DNA of 43,729 nucleotides from contig DASVWD010000046.1 in assembly GCA_036389795.1 (NCBI GenBank), positions 1 to 43,729 of the forward strand, in the 5' to 3' direction. This document shows positions 22,999-34,435 of this stretch, in pieces. The notes below the pieces were generated by a model. The model saw nothing but the letters and a program-made list of their open reading frames with translations, did not search any database and was not told the DNA's origin. The stretch is from Longimicrobium sp. (GTDB taxonomy: Bacteria; Gemmatimonadota; Gemmatimonadetes; Longimicrobiales; Longimicrobiaceae). Position 1 is the first letter of the stretch, and each line of letters begins with the position of its first letter. Position numbers and translations under genes: made by a program.

Positions 22999-23125
22999 GT
23001 GCGAAGTGCGAAGTGCGGGACTCCGGAAGGATGAACGGTCTGCGCCCAGGGGCGGAATCATCAAAGCAGTTTGCAAGGAGACCGGGCACTTCGCACTTCG
23101 CACTTCGCACCTCGCACTTCGCACC
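22982..23125. repeat. Heptamer-armed inverted element, second copy
   Basis: The left arm (22982-23018) has GTGCGAA heptamers and begins inside the purQ coding end. The right arm (23087-23125) has the reverse complement CACTTCG. The centre is ~68 bp, much shorter than in the element at 149-425. The next gene's Shine-Dalgarno follows directly. Confidence 0.8.
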
Positions 23126-23150
23126 GGGGTTCCAACACCGGAGGTGGACG

Positions 23151-23942
23151 ATGAGGCTTAGGCTCATGGCCGCGGCAGCGCTGGTGCTGGCCGCCTCGCC
23201 GGCCCTGGCGCAGGGGGGCACGATCTCGCAGGGGATGACCGCGGAGCAGGTGCGGGGCGTCTTCGGGGCGCCGGCCGCCGTGCGCGCCTCGGGCGAGTGG
23301 ACGTACTGGTATTACCTGAACGGCTGCCCCGTCCGCTGCGGCTCGGACGACGTGGTGTTCTTCCGCGAGGACCGCGTGGTGGCCGCCGTGCTGCGCACCC
23401 CGCGCCGCCGCTTCGAGGGCCCGCGCGCGAACGACGCCCTGGAGCGCTACGACGACGTGAGCGCCGCCGCGGGCGCGGTGGCGCCGGCCGCCGAGCCGCC
23501 GGTGCAGATGCAGGTGCGCCGCCGCGGCGAGCAGGCCGAGCCCGCGCGCGTGGGCGGCGTCCGCGTGGAGCCGGGCGAGGGCGGCGAGCCCCGCCGCGGC
23601 GAGGAGGACGCCCGCATCCGCACCGGCGACTCGGGCGGCGCGCGGCCCCCCGCGCGCGCCGGGAGCGACGCCGCGGGCGAGGGGCGCTCCACCGTCATCC
23701 GCGCGGGCGAGACGCGGCCGGCCGAGGGCGGGCGCCCCGAGCCCACCGACTCCCGCCGCTTCGGCGCCGTGCGCGACAGCGCGCTCGGCCCCCCGGCGAC
23801 GGCGGTGGACGACGAGCGGCGCGAGCGCGAGGGCCGCGTGGAGCCCAACACGGTGCGCGCGAGCCCCGACACCATGAACGCCGACCGCCGCGCCCGCGAG
23901 CGCCGCGTGCAGCCCCGCGTCGTCCCCCGCGGCAATCCTTGA
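23151..23942 (+). CDS. Exported SmpA/OmlA(BamE)-like protein with charged tail
   Basis: A 263-aa secreted protein. Signal peptide 1-20 (AASPALA), then a short BamE/SmpA-like fold (~25-82): ISQGMTAEQVRGVFGAPAAV, EWTYWYYLNGCPVRCGSDDVVFF, RVVAAVLRTP. The remaining ~170 residues are low-complexity, rich in Arg, Glu, Ala, Gly and Pro, and probably disordered. There is no lipobox Cys. ATG 23151 has GGAGG upstream. It sits between purQ and purL without overlapping either, so it need not belong to purine synthesis. The role is unknown; envelope assembly is only suggested by the fold. Confidence 0.75.
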   Translation: MRLRLMAAAALVLAASPALAQGGTISQGMTAEQVRGVFGAPAAVRASGEWTYWYYLNGCPVRCGSDDVVFFREDRVVAAVLRTPRRRFEGPRANDALERYDDVSAAAGAVAPAAEPPVQMQVRRRGEQAEPARVGGVRVEPGEGGEPRRGEEDARIRTGDSGGARPPARAGSDAAGEGRSTVIRAGETRPAEGGRPEPTDSRRFGAVRDSALGPPATAVDDERREREGRVEPNTVRASPDTMNADRRARERRVQPRVVPRGNP

Positions 23943-23968
23943 GCGGGTCGGGTGGAGGTGGTAGACTA

Positions 23969-24000
23969 CCGCGGAACCGGGCCCCCGCCCGGTTCCGCGG
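23969..24000 (+). terminator. Strong hairpin after the BamE-like gene
   Basis: Perfect 13-bp stem CCGCGGAACCGGG (23969-23981) with CCCGGTTCCGCGG (23988-24000), 6-base loop, then ACTCGTTT. It lies 27 bp after the stop, which suggests purL has its own promoter in the remaining 268 bp. Confidence 0.6.
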
Positions 24001-24044
24001 ACTCGTTTCGAGGCCCGGTAAACTTCCGGGGGGTGGCGCGAGCC

Positions 24045-24157
24045 GGCATCCGTGCCGCTGCCGCGCCCGACCCACGCGGCGAGGCGGGTAGATTCTTCGG
24101 CCCTGCGGTCGTCGGAGCGGAGGCTGGTCCGGGGTGGCCGGGCCTCAGAATGACAGC
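24045..24157 (+). repeat. Dispersed ~113-bp repeat, copy a
   Basis: Matches 30124-30237 in direct orientation: both start GGCATCCGTGCCGCT and end with a cCTCAG[AG]ATGACAGC type terminus. The inner part belongs to the GTAGAT/GGATGACA family. It lies in the 326-bp gap upstream of purL. Confidence 0.75.
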
Positions 24158-24268
24158 AGGGGCTTTCGATCAGGATTGGTGTTCAATCTGTTGTAGCCGC
24201 GGCTTTAGCCGCCCTTTGGGCGCGGAAACGGCGCCCTCGACCGAACCGATTCAACCGCACGGAGCACC

Positions 24269-26581
<2,313 letters not shown>

Positions 26582-26908
26582 GGGCCCGCGAGGGGCCCTC
26601 ACCCGGCGCCGCTACCGCGTCGCCACCCTCTCCCGACTCCGGGAGAGGGTACTCGACGGGGTTCGCGACGGGGAGCAGGCATCTGCGCGGGGGCGGGGGC
26701 GGGCGAGGCGGGCCTCGCCCCTACGGGGATCCTGGCGATAAGCGTGGATCTCCGCCCCGCGAAGCTCCCTCTCCCGCGCAGCGGGGGAGGGCCGGGGAGG
26801 GGGCACCCCATCCGCGGCGGCGCGAACGTCGGTCGACAGCCGCACGGCTCCCGCAGACCGGTGTAGTACCCGCGCTCTGGAAACCTTCAACGCAGGACTT
26901 CCTCTCCC
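26582..26908. other. purL-purF gap with hairpins and repeat fragments
   Basis: 327 bp without a gene. Perfect 9-bp hairpin CCCTCTCCC (26626-26634) with GGGAGAGGG (26641-26649) could terminate purL. Around 26695-26725 is GGCGAGGCGGGCCTCGCCCC then TACGGG, half of the element at 32191-32296. Around 26766-26809 is a C-rich/G-rich fragment like the DUF559-flanking repeat. Confidence 0.6.
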
Positions 26909-28303
26909 GTGTGTGGAATCGTCGCGGTCTCGGGGAACGCGGACGCCGCCCGCCACATCTTCCTGGGGCTCTACTCCCTGCAGCACCGGGGGCAGGAGGC
27001 CGCCGGCATCGCCACGTACGACCGCGTGCGCCGCGAGAGCCACCGGCACCGCGAGGCGGGGCTGGTGTCGGACGTCTTCCGCGAGGAGGTGTTCGAGAAG
27101 CTCCACGGCGACGTGGGCGTGGGGCACATCCGCTACTCCACCGCCGGGGGCGCGGGGCTCAAGAACGCCCAGCCGATCCGCGAGACGTACCGCTCGGGCG
27201 AGCTGGCGCTGGTGCACAACGGCAACCTCACCAACTTCCACGTCCTGCGCGACCGGCTGCTGAACGAGGGGGCGCTCTTCCGCAGCACCATCGACAGCGA
27301 GGTGATCGTCCACCTGGTCGCCCGCTCGCGCGCCGAGACCGCCGACGAGCAGATCCTGGACGCGCTGGCGCAGCTGGAGGGCGCGTACTGCCTGCTCGTC
27401 ACCGTCGACGACGTCCTCTACGCCGCGCGCGACCCGTACGGCTACCGGCCGCTGGTGATGGGGAAGCTCCCCGACGGCGGGCTGGTGGTGGCGTCGGAGA
27501 CGTGCGCGCTCGACATCGTGGGCGCCCGGCACCACTGCGACGTGCTCCCCGGCGAGCTGATCCGCATCCGCGGCGGCGAGGTGGAGGAGGTGATGCGCAT
27601 CCCCCGCTTCGTGGCCGATCCGCAGCCGTGCATCTTCGAGCTGGTCTACTTCGCCCGCCCCGACACGCGGCTGTGGGGGTACACGGTCGACCGCGCCCGC
27701 CGCGCCTTCGGCCGCCGCCTGGCGGAGGAGCGCCCCGCGCCCGGCGCCGACATCGTGATCTCCGTCCCCGACTCGGCCAACTCGGCGGCCGTGGGCTACT
27801 CCGAGGCGTCGGGGCTGCCGTTCGAGCTGGGGCTCATCCGCAACCACTACGTGGGCCGCACCTTCATCACCCCCGGGCAGGCGGGGCGCGACTTCAAGGT
27901 GCGGATGAAGTTCAGCGCCGTGCGCGAGGTGCTGGACGGCAAGAGCGTGGTGGTGGTGGACGACTCGCTGGTGCGCGGCACCACCAGCCGCGCGCTGGTG
28001 GGCCTGCTGCGCGAGGCGGGCGCCCGCGAGGTGCACTTCCGCCTGGCCTCGCCGCCGGTGCGCTGGCCGTGCTTCTACGGCATCGACATGCCCACCCGCG
28101 AGGAGCTGATCGCCGCGAGCCTCTCCCTCGACGACCTGCGGGTCTACCTGGGCGTGGACTCGCTCGGCTACCTCTCACTGGAGGGGATGGTCGACTGCGT
28201 GAAGGAGAAGGAGGAGACCTACTGCGTGGCCTGCTTCACCGGCGACTACCGCGCCCCGCTGGTGGACGCCGAGCACGGCCTGGCGATGAGCTCGCACTGC
28301 TAG
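26909..28303 (+). CDS. purF: Amidophosphoribosyltransferase
   Basis: First committed step of purine synthesis: PRPP plus glutamine to phosphoribosylamine. The 464-aa protein starts Met-Cys, so Cys2 becomes the N-terminal glutaminase nucleophile; GHIRYSTAGG and HNGNLTN follow. The PRPP loop is VVVVDDSLVRGTTSR (Asp351/352). Cys241, Cys388, Cys439 and Cys442 (CVAC) match the iron-sulfur ligands of the B. subtilis-type enzyme, implying oxygen sensitivity and probably a processed propeptide, although the Met-only leader here is very short. GTG 26909 is fixed by the Cys2 requirement. Confidence 0.96.
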   Translation: MCGIVAVSGNADAARHIFLGLYSLQHRGQEAAGIATYDRVRRESHRHREAGLVSDVFREEVFEKLHGDVGVGHIRYSTAGGAGLKNAQPIRETYRSGELALVHNGNLTNFHVLRDRLLNEGALFRSTIDSEVIVHLVARSRAETADEQILDALAQLEGAYCLLVTVDDVLYAARDPYGYRPLVMGKLPDGGLVVASETCALDIVGARHHCDVLPGELIRIRGGEVEEVMRIPRFVADPQPCIFELVYFARPDTRLWGYTVDRARRAFGRRLAEERPAPGADIVISVPDSANSAAVGYSEASGLPFELGLIRNHYVGRTFITPGQAGRDFKVRMKFSAVREVLDGKSVVVVDDSLVRGTTSRALVGLLREAGAREVHFRLASPPVRWPCFYGIDMPTREELIAASLSLDDLRVYLGVDSLGYLSLEGMVDCVKEKEETYCVACFTGDYRAPLVDAEHGLAMSSHC

Positions 28304-28623
28304 GGGAGTGCGTGAGTGCGTGAGTGCGAAAGCGGCTCGCGCTCGGCGTAGGGGAATCTCCCTCTTGCCCGGGGCGGCGAATCAGCCGACCTTGGTCTTC
28401 TGACGCGCGCAGAGGGGATCGGGACGGACGCGGCGGCACGCCGAAGCGGCCGCGCCGCCTGGTTTGCGGACGAATGTCATTCCGAGGGGAGCGGTAGCGA
28501 CCCGAGGAATCCAGCTCGTCGCGGCTGGTGGGCCGCTCCCGGCGCGGGAGCCCGCCGGCGCGCCGTCCCCGATGCCGCTGGATCTCGTATCATGCCCGCA
28601 ACTCCCGCCCGACGGAGGGCACC
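28304..28623. other. purF-aldo/keto reductase gap with repeat fragments
   Basis: 320 bp without a gene. 28306-28333 holds GTGCGTGA/GTGCGAA heptamer-type repeats directly after purF. 28476-28515 is a partial GTCATTCCGAGG...GAGGAATCC member of the GTAGAT/GGATGACA family (minus orientation). The Shine-Dalgarno of the next gene is at ~28613. Confidence 0.6.
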
Positions 28624-29733
28624 ATGAAGTACCGCACCTATCCCGGAACCGACATCACCGCCTCGGAGGTGGGGTTCGGCGTGTGGACGCTGGCCGCCGG
28701 CTGGTGGGGCGAGTTCACCGACGACCAGGCGGTCTCGCTGCTGCACCGCGCCTACGACCTGGGGATCACCCTCTTCGACAGCGCCGACACCTACGGCAAC
28801 GGGCGGGCGGACGAGCTGCTGGGCCGCGCCTTCGCCGGCCGGCGCGACCGGGTGACCATCACCACCAAGGTGGGCTACGACTTCTACGCCCACCCCGACG
28901 CGCGCCGCGGCCAGCAGGAGATCCCGCACAACCCCGACCCGGCCTTCCTCCGCTCGGCGGTGGAGCGCTCGCTCCAGCGGATGGGGACCGACGTGGTGGA
29001 GATCGTCAGCTTCCACAACGCCAAGGAGGAGCACGTCGCCGACGACGCGGTCTGGGAGACGCTGGAGCGGCTGCGCGAGGAGGGGAAGATCCGGGCGTGG
29101 GGCGCGGCGCTGGGGCCGTCGAACGGCTACCTGTTCGAGGGGCTCGACCTGGTGCGCGAGCGGCGGGTGAAGAACCTGCAGGTCATCAACAACGTCCTGG
29201 AGCCGTTCCCCGGCCAGATCCTCACGGAGGCGGCCGAGCAGGCCGGCGCGGGGATCCAGGTGCGCGTGACGCACTCGTCGGGGATGCTGGAGGGGCACTA
29301 CACCGAGGACACGCAGTTCGCCAAGAACGACCACCGGCGCCACCGGCCGCGCTCCTGGCTGGTCAACGGGCTGAAGAAGATCGAGACGCTCGGCTTCCTG
29401 CACGAGGGGCGCGGGATGACGCTGGGGCAGGCGGCGCTCAAGTGGATCCTGGCCTCGCCCGCGGTGATGACGACGCTGCCCAACATCTACAACCTGGAGC
29501 AGCTGGAGGAGTTCGCCGCCGCGCCCGACAAGCCCGACCTCACGCCGGAGGACCTGGCGCGCGTGGCCGAGCTGCAGCGCACCAACTTCGGCGTACACGA
29601 AGACCACATGCGCTACAAGGGCACCATGCTGCGCGACGGCGAGCCGCTGGGCCCCGTGTACCGCTACCCCGGCGACGGCTTCCCCGGCGCGCCCGAGGGC
29701 GAGCCCGTCAAGGAGCCGGTGGCGGCGGACTGA
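28624..29733 (+). CDS. Aldo/keto reductase
   Basis: A 369-aa NAD(P)H-dependent oxidoreductase with the (beta/alpha)8 fold of the AKR superfamily. The catalytic tetrad is recognisable: Asp52, Tyr57 (FDSADTYGNGRADELLG), Lys82 (TTKVGYD) and His131 (SFHN). It is longer than the typical ~320 aa, with a C-terminal tail of ~35 residues after HMRYKG. The substrate is unknown. ATG 28624 has GGAGG seven bases before it. It is a single gene, followed by a terminator hairpin; the decarboxylase beyond is on the other strand. It could reduce the aldehyde that enzyme makes, but that is speculation. Confidence 0.92.
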   Translation: MKYRTYPGTDITASEVGFGVWTLAAGWWGEFTDDQAVSLLHRAYDLGITLFDSADTYGNGRADELLGRAFAGRRDRVTITTKVGYDFYAHPDARRGQQEIPHNPDPAFLRSAVERSLQRMGTDVVEIVSFHNAKEEHVADDAVWETLERLREEGKIRAWGAALGPSNGYLFEGLDLVRERRVKNLQVINNVLEPFPGQILTEAAEQAGAGIQVRVTHSSGMLEGHYTEDTQFAKNDHRRHRPRSWLVNGLKKIETLGFLHEGRGMTLGQAALKWILASPAVMTTLPNIYNLEQLEEFAAAPDKPDLTPEDLARVAELQRTNFGVHEDHMRYKGTMLRDGEPLGPVYRYPGDGFPGAPEGEPVKEPVAAD

Positions 29734-29765
29734 GTCGGCGGGTCATCGAGTCGTCACGAACGAGG

Positions 29766-29794
29766 AGGCCCCGGCGAGCGGATCGCCGGGGCCT
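29766..29794 (+). terminator. Terminator hairpin after aldo/keto reductase
   Basis: Perfect 12-bp stem AGGCCCCGGCGA (29766-29777) with TCGCCGGGGCCT (29783-29794). The stem core is shared with the hairpin at 35532-35564. T run weak. Confidence 0.6.
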
Positions 29795-29870
29795 TCGCGC
29801 GTCCAGCCGCGAGGTGCGGCTCATACCGGATTCAGGAATCAGTGTGCAACCCGGTCCTCTCGCGAACTAT

Positions 29871-30070
29871 GTCATTCCGAGCGGCGCCGCGGCACCAATC
29901 CGGAATCCACGCCTGAGCTGGGCGGCGCCCGAGGAATCTACTCACCCCGCCCGGATGCCGGCTCCGTACATCGATCCGGCCTCCTGCCGCCCGCGGATGG
30001 ATTCCTCGGGAGCCCGGCCGGCTTCGGTGGCGAACGCGAGCTCAGCGCATCGGGCTCCGCTCGGAATGAC
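29871..30070. repeat. 200-bp palindromic element with perfect 14-bp ends
   Basis: Ends GTCATTCCGAGCGG (29871-29884) and CCGCTCGGAATGAC (30057-30070) are exact inverted repeats. The left part (29871-29946) is a minus-orientation copy of the unit at 262-338, so the element looks like two units head to head. No ORF inside. It is MITE-like in shape, but no target-site duplication is evident. Confidence 0.75.
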
Positions 30071-30123
30071 AGCTCCCACTGCAAAGCGAATCCCGGAGGA
30101 TGGTACCACACCAGGTCCAAGCA

Positions 30124-30237
30124 GGCATCCGTGCCGCTACCGCGCCCCACCCACCTGCCAGGGTGAGTAGATCCTTCGGCCCTGCCGTCATCCGGGCGAA
30201 TACTGGTTCCGGTGTGACCGGGCCTCAGGATGACAGC
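30124..30237 (+). repeat. Dispersed ~113-bp repeat, copy b
   Basis: Direct copy of 24045-24157. It contains GGTGAGTAGATCCTTCGG (from 30162) and ends CCTCAGGATGACAGC. With the element at 29871-30070 it fills most of the 564-bp gap before the next gene. Confidence 0.75.
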
Positions 30238-30297
30238 CTCACCGCGCGCGAGCGCCGCGTCCGCCTCGACACGGCAACCGATCTCCCGGGTTCGGTA

Positions 30298-32130
30298 TCA
30301 GCCGCGCTTCGCCTTGGCCGGTCTCTTCGCCGTCACCTCCCTCCCCACCGCCGGCGCGGCGGCCTGAAGCGGGGGGATGTCCTTCGGCTGCACGCCGGCC
30401 TGGAGGAGCATCTGCCGGGTGATGGAGTCCTGCGGGATGCGCAGGTCGATCAGCGACAGGCCGCGCTGCGTCTTCGCCCGCGCCAGGGCGTCGTCCAGCT
30501 CGTCGAGCGTCTCCACCGCCACGCCCCACCCGCCGCGGAAGACCTCGGTGAGCTTCGCGTAGTCCCACGCGTGCAGCAGGTCGAACGCCTCGGGCGGGTG
30601 CCGCTTCCCGGTGGAATCGGGGACGAAGTAGTACGGGTCCACGAACGCCTGCTCGATCCCGTACAGGGCGTTGTTGAAGACGAACACCACCGTGTCGTGC
30701 CCCGCGCGCACGATGTCGGAGACGGCCTGCGCGATCTCCTGGAAGCCGCCGTCGCCGCAGAACACCACCGCGCGCCGCCCAGGGTCGGCGAAGCCCACCC
30801 CCAGCGCCGCGCCCGGGGTGAAGCCGATGGAGTTCCACGCCGCCTGCGCGATGAAGCCGCCCTTCCGCTCCACCGGCAGCTCGGCCGCCGAGTACAGCAC
30901 GATGCTGGTGTCGGCCAGCAGCACCATCGAGTCGTCCACCCAGCCGCGGATGCGCTCGAAGAAGCGGTTGTACGTCACCCGCCGCTCCCCTCCCGGCACC
31001 GACGCCGACGGCGTGGTGTCGACCGACGCCAGCAGGGCGCGCGCCTTCTCGCCCGGGGTGGGAACCGCCTCCAGCGCGGGCGCGGCCTCCTTGGGGGCGC
31101 TCCAGCCCTCCTCCCGCAGCCGCTCCAGCAGGCGCTCCATGAACGCGGCCAGCGGCACGTCGCGGAACGTCTTCCGCCCCACGCGCACCGCGTTGCCGTA
31201 CGCCAGCACCATGTAGTCGTAGCGCTCCTGCGCCCACACGGCGAAGTCGTCGGTGACGATGGGCCCCAGCCCCAGCACGCAGGTGGAGGCGTCGAAGAGG
31301 TCCATCACCTTCTCCACCGACGAGGCGCCGTCGAAGACGCCCAGGAACCCGGCCGTGCTCTCCGGGAGCAGCCCCTTCCCGCACAGGTCGCTCGCCCAGG
31401 GGAGCCGCGTGGCGCGGATGAGGCCGAGGAGCGGATCCTGGAGCCCGAAGCGGGCGACCTCCACCCCCGCCCAGACGACGGGGGCCGGCGCGCCGCGCAG
31501 CTTCTCCAGCGTCGCCTCCACCGCGCGCTCCAGGCGGCGCCTGGACGTCGGCAGCTTCCCGGGCGCGAGCGGGCCCAGCGGGCGGCGGCACTCCGCGGTC
31601 CAGGCGTTGGAGTAGAACTCGAGGTACACGGGACGCTTCCACGCCAGCATCGCGCGCAGCGCGCGGTCGATCTGGCGGGGGGCGCGCCACCCCTCGCTCA
31701 CCACCTCGCGCGCGACGGTCACGTTTTGCACCGACTCCGCGTCGGCGCAGAGGGTGCCGGTGGAGTGGTGGAAGAGGATGCCCTCGTGCCGCTCCACGTG
31801 CCGCTGCTTGAACGAGGGCGAGCCGATGATCAGGACCACCGGCACCTCTTCCACGTACGAGCCGGCCAGCGCGTTCAGCACGCCGAAGGTGCCCACGCCG
31901 TAGGTGAGGCACATGGCGCCCGCGCCCTTCATGCGCGCATAGGCGTCGGCCGCGTAGCCCGCCACCCACTCGTTGGTGGTGCCCACGCGGACGAGCCGCT
32001 TCTCCGGGTCGGCGTCGATGGTGCTCAGGAAGGCGCCGGCGTAGTCGCCGGGGACGGCGAAGACGTGCTCGGCGCCGATCTCCTTCAGGCGGTCGATCAG
32101 GTAGTCCGAGACGGTGTAGGTCGCAGCCAT
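30298..32130 (-). CDS. Thiamine-diphosphate 2-keto-acid decarboxylase (pyruvate/indolepyruvate decarboxylase type)
   Basis: A 610-aa ThDP enzyme that should convert a 2-keto acid to an aldehyde and CO2. Residues matching the pyruvate decarboxylase catalytic set are all present: Asp29 (PGDY), Glu54 (TTNEWVAGYAADAYAR), His121-His122 (EGILFHHSTG) and Glu493 (YGIEQ). The ThDP/Mg site is FCGDGG (458-462) to FNN (485-487). It is longer than usual, with a basic Ala/Lys-rich C-terminus. Pyruvate versus indolepyruvate or phenylpyruvate cannot be told from the sequence. ATG 32130 has GGAG five bases upstream. It lies downstream of an amine oxidase on the same strand, which could supply keto acids. Confidence 0.88.
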   Translation of the reverse strand: MAATYTVSDYLIDRLKEIGAEHVFAVPGDYAGAFLSTIDADPEKRLVRVGTTNEWVAGYAADAYARMKGAGAMCLTYGVGTFGVLNALAGSYVEEVPVVLIIGSPSFKQRHVERHEGILFHHSTGTLCADAESVQNVTVAREVVSEGWRAPRQIDRALRAMLAWKRPVYLEFYSNAWTAECRRPLGPLAPGKLPTSRRRLERAVEATLEKLRGAPAPVVWAGVEVARFGLQDPLLGLIRATRLPWASDLCGKGLLPESTAGFLGVFDGASSVEKVMDLFDASTCVLGLGPIVTDDFAVWAQERYDYMVLAYGNAVRVGRKTFRDVPLAAFMERLLERLREEGWSAPKEAAPALEAVPTPGEKARALLASVDTTPSASVPGGERRVTYNRFFERIRGWVDDSMVLLADTSIVLYSAAELPVERKGGFIAQAAWNSIGFTPGAALGVGFADPGRRAVVFCGDGGFQEIAQAVSDIVRAGHDTVVFVFNNALYGIEQAFVDPYYFVPDSTGKRHPPEAFDLLHAWDYAKLTEVFRGGWGVAVETLDELDDALARAKTQRGLSLIDLRIPQDSITRQMLLQAGVQPKDIPPLQAAAPAVGREVTAKRPAKAKRG

Positions 32131-32190
32131 GCGAGCTCCGGGTGCAGGGGTCGGTGGACGGACCGCCGGACGGACGGCGCCGGGGCAAAT

Positions 32191-32296
32191 CCGTAGGGGC
32201 GAGGCATGCCTCGACCGGCGGACGCCGGCTCGTGCGCGGGAGGCGGGCTCCCGCGCCGGGCCGCCTGTGCTCGGACTCGCATGCTCGCCCCTACGG
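32191..32296. repeat. 106-bp palindromic element with CCGTAGGGGCGAG ends
   Basis: Left end CCGTAGGGGCGAGGCATGC (32191-32209) and right end GCATGCTCGCCCCTACGG (32279-32296) are inverted with one base indel. The centre has its own G/C hairpin. It lies between the amine oxidase and decarboxylase genes; a half copy is near 26700. Confidence 0.78.
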
Positions 32297-32349
32297 AACC
32301 CGTCGCGTTCGGACGGTGGGCGGGATTACCGGCAGATCGGCAGGGAGCC

Positions 32350-34017
32350 TCAGTAGCCCAGGCTGTACTTGTCCGGGGGCGGGAGCCACTTCGGGCGGTC
32401 GAGGCCGAAGTGCTCCTCCAGCATCAGCTCGGCGGTCTGCAGCGCGCCCTCCACCCACCCCTGGTTGATGGAGTACGCCTCGCCGCAGACGAACACCTCC
32501 TCGCCGGGGACGGGCTGGCGGATCTTCGGCATGATCTCCCAGAACTTGAAGCCCGCCTTCCAGGCGTGCCACCCGCCGCCGTACGGGTCGTCGGACCAGT
32601 CGTGGTAGGCGGCGGCGTACGGCCTGGGGACGAACTCCAGCCCGTGCACCTCGCGCACCTGCGCCTGCGCGGCCTCCACCATCTGGCAGGTGACGGGGAA
32701 GCCGTTGACGGGCTTCGCCTCGCGCCCCGGGTTCCAGCGGTTGCGCTCGCCCAGGAAGGGGTCGCCCTCCTCCAGCGCCTTCCAGTACGGCACGCTCCCC
32801 AGGTCGTTGTAGCTCACCATCATCAGCGAGTTGTAGTTCTTAGGGTCGCTGTGGGGCTGCTCGCCCTCGGTCTGGAAGTAGAAGGTCTGCCGGAGCGGCA
32901 TGTCGGTGATGGAGCGCCCGGCCTGCAGCCCCAGCACGCGCCACCACGGGTACGGGTACGCCAGGAAGATCTTGAACGCCGCCTGGATGATCACCGCCTC
33001 CACCATCTCGCGCACCTCGCGGTCGCGCGCGAACGGCTCCCAGTTGATCAGCTCCAGCGAGCGCCGCGGCATGGCCAGCACCACCCGCTTGGCCACCACG
33101 CGGTGCGTGCGGGTGGCGCCCTGCTCGCGGCGGTCGCGCGACTTGCCCAGCTCGTTCGGCTCGGTCTCGGCGAAGAGGAGGGCGTACGACCCCTGCTCGT
33201 TGCGCCCCATCGAGTCCAGGCGCCGGTTCATGCGCACCTCGCCGCCGGCGGCCTGGAACTCGGCCGCCAGCGCGCGCGGGAGCGCCTCGTAGCCGTCCAC
33301 CAGCGTCTCGTACTTGACGCTGGGGCCGAACTCGAACACCGGGAGCGAGAGCACGGCGTTGGAGTTGGCCACGTTGGTGTAGTAGCCGCCGGCGTCGTCC
33401 ATGTACTGGTACGCCTCGCTGCTCAGCACCTCGTACAGCAGGTTCCAGAAGCCCAGCTTGTACAGCTTCTCGCCGTTCAGCACCTCCACCTCGTTCCACT
33501 CGTCCTGCGTGAGCTCGCCGGCGTTGGGCACCAGCGAGTCCATCACGTACTTCTGCAGCTGGTCGGGGGTCATCCCCTGCTCGGTGGGGTTCATCAGGTA
33601 CGGCACCAGCGCGGGGTCGGTGAGCTGCGAGGCGCGCAGGAGCCGGCGGCGCAGGTACATCAGGTTGTTGGAGCCGCCGGGGTCCTTCTCCGGACCCATG
33701 GGGAAGGGGCGGGTCTCCAGGCCCAGCTGCTCGATCAGCTCGCGCACGAAGGCCTGCGTCTTGGGGATGAAGCGCATCCCGCCCAGCTCGGCGTTCACGT
33801 GCGGCATCCCGGGGAGCTGGTCCGTGTACAGCCGCCCGCCGATGCGGTCGCTGTACTCGAAGAGCACCACGTTCAGCTCGGGCTTCTCCTGCTTGAGGCG
33901 CCACGCGGTGTAGGCGCCGCCCATCCCGCCGCCCACCACGGCCACGTCGACCGCTTCGGCGTCGGCCTGCTCGCGGGTGAAGGGAGAGAACATCTCGTGG
34001 ACCAGCGGACGGGTCAT
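32350..34017 (-). CDS. Flavin amine oxidase (amino acid/monoamine oxidase family)
   Basis: A 555-aa FAD enzyme. The N-terminal dinucleotide fold is VVGGGMGGAYTAWRL (27-41), followed by DRIGGRLYT (57-65) and ELGGMRFIP, all typical of the amine/L-amino acid oxidase family. The C-terminal FAD contact is VFVCGEAYSINQGWVEGALQTAE. It should oxidise an amine or amino acid to the imine, then keto acid or aldehyde, plus peroxide. No signal peptide. ATG 34017 has GGAGG six bases upstream. With the decarboxylase 219 bp downstream it could form a two-step amino acid to aldehyde route; tryptophan via indolepyruvate is one possibility. Confidence 0.88.
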   Translation of the reverse strand: MTRPLVHEMFSPFTREQADAEAVDVAVVGGGMGGAYTAWRLKQEKPELNVVLFEYSDRIGGRLYTDQLPGMPHVNAELGGMRFIPKTQAFVRELIEQLGLETRPFPMGPEKDPGGSNNLMYLRRRLLRASQLTDPALVPYLMNPTEQGMTPDQLQKYVMDSLVPNAGELTQDEWNEVEVLNGEKLYKLGFWNLLYEVLSSEAYQYMDDAGGYYTNVANSNAVLSLPVFEFGPSVKYETLVDGYEALPRALAAEFQAAGGEVRMNRRLDSMGRNEQGSYALLFAETEPNELGKSRDRREQGATRTHRVVAKRVVLAMPRRSLELINWEPFARDREVREMVEAVIIQAAFKIFLAYPYPWWRVLGLQAGRSITDMPLRQTFYFQTEGEQPHSDPKNYNSLMMVSYNDLGSVPYWKALEEGDPFLGERNRWNPGREAKPVNGFPVTCQMVEAAQAQVREVHGLEFVPRPYAAAYHDWSDDPYGGGWHAWKAGFKFWEIMPKIRQPVPGEEVFVCGEAYSINQGWVEGALQTAELMLEEHFGLDRPKWLPPPDKYSLGY

Positions 34018-34435
34018 GGGTGCCCTCCGGGCGGGGGATGGAGGTCGGCCCGCGCGAACGAGGTTGTTCGCGCGGTGTCTCCCGAAGTGCGGCTGGCGGG
34101 GGCGGAACTGCTACTCCCGACGGAGGCAGTTACGGGGAAAGACGACGGAGGGGCATCGTACTTCTCACGTCTTCCACTGTCAATGATCGTCGCGGAACGA
34201 AGTGGCTCCGAAAGGTGCCGCCGAGGCCGCCTCTGCCTGCGATGCAGTGCGGGCGCACCGGACTCCAGGGGCGCGAGGGCGAGCTTCGTCCCGCCCTGTA
34301 AGACAGAGTCGATTTCCACAAATGTTTGCTTGCCCGCGCGAACCCGGCTCCACATCATGAAGGTCCGCAGTTTGGCGGGAGGCGTGCGGTAACTTCAGCG
34401 CGCGATTGTTTTGATCGACGAAGGGGAGGGCGATC
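34018..34435. other. Divergent region between amine oxidase and TIR-like gene
   Basis: 418 bp with no credible gene; base composition is less GC-rich than the coding flanks, especially 34130-34420. It must hold the promoters of both divergent genes. A perfect 9-bp palindrome, CGCGCGAAC (34051-34059) with GTTCGCGCG (34066-34074), lies ~35 bases before the amine oxidase start and could be an operator or leader hairpin. Confidence 0.45.
34051..34074 (-). promoter_or_regulatory. Palindrome in the amine oxidase leader
   Basis: Perfect 9-bp inverted repeat CGCGCGAAC / GTTCGCGCG with a 6-base spacer, 34-57 bases upstream of the ATG. Candidate operator or 5'-leader hairpin; no regulator gene is adjacent. 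Confidence 0.35.

Noticed and set aside
29871-30070. Insertion sequence
   Set aside because: Exact inverted ends, but no transposase ORF and no evident target duplication; listed as a palindromic repeat only.
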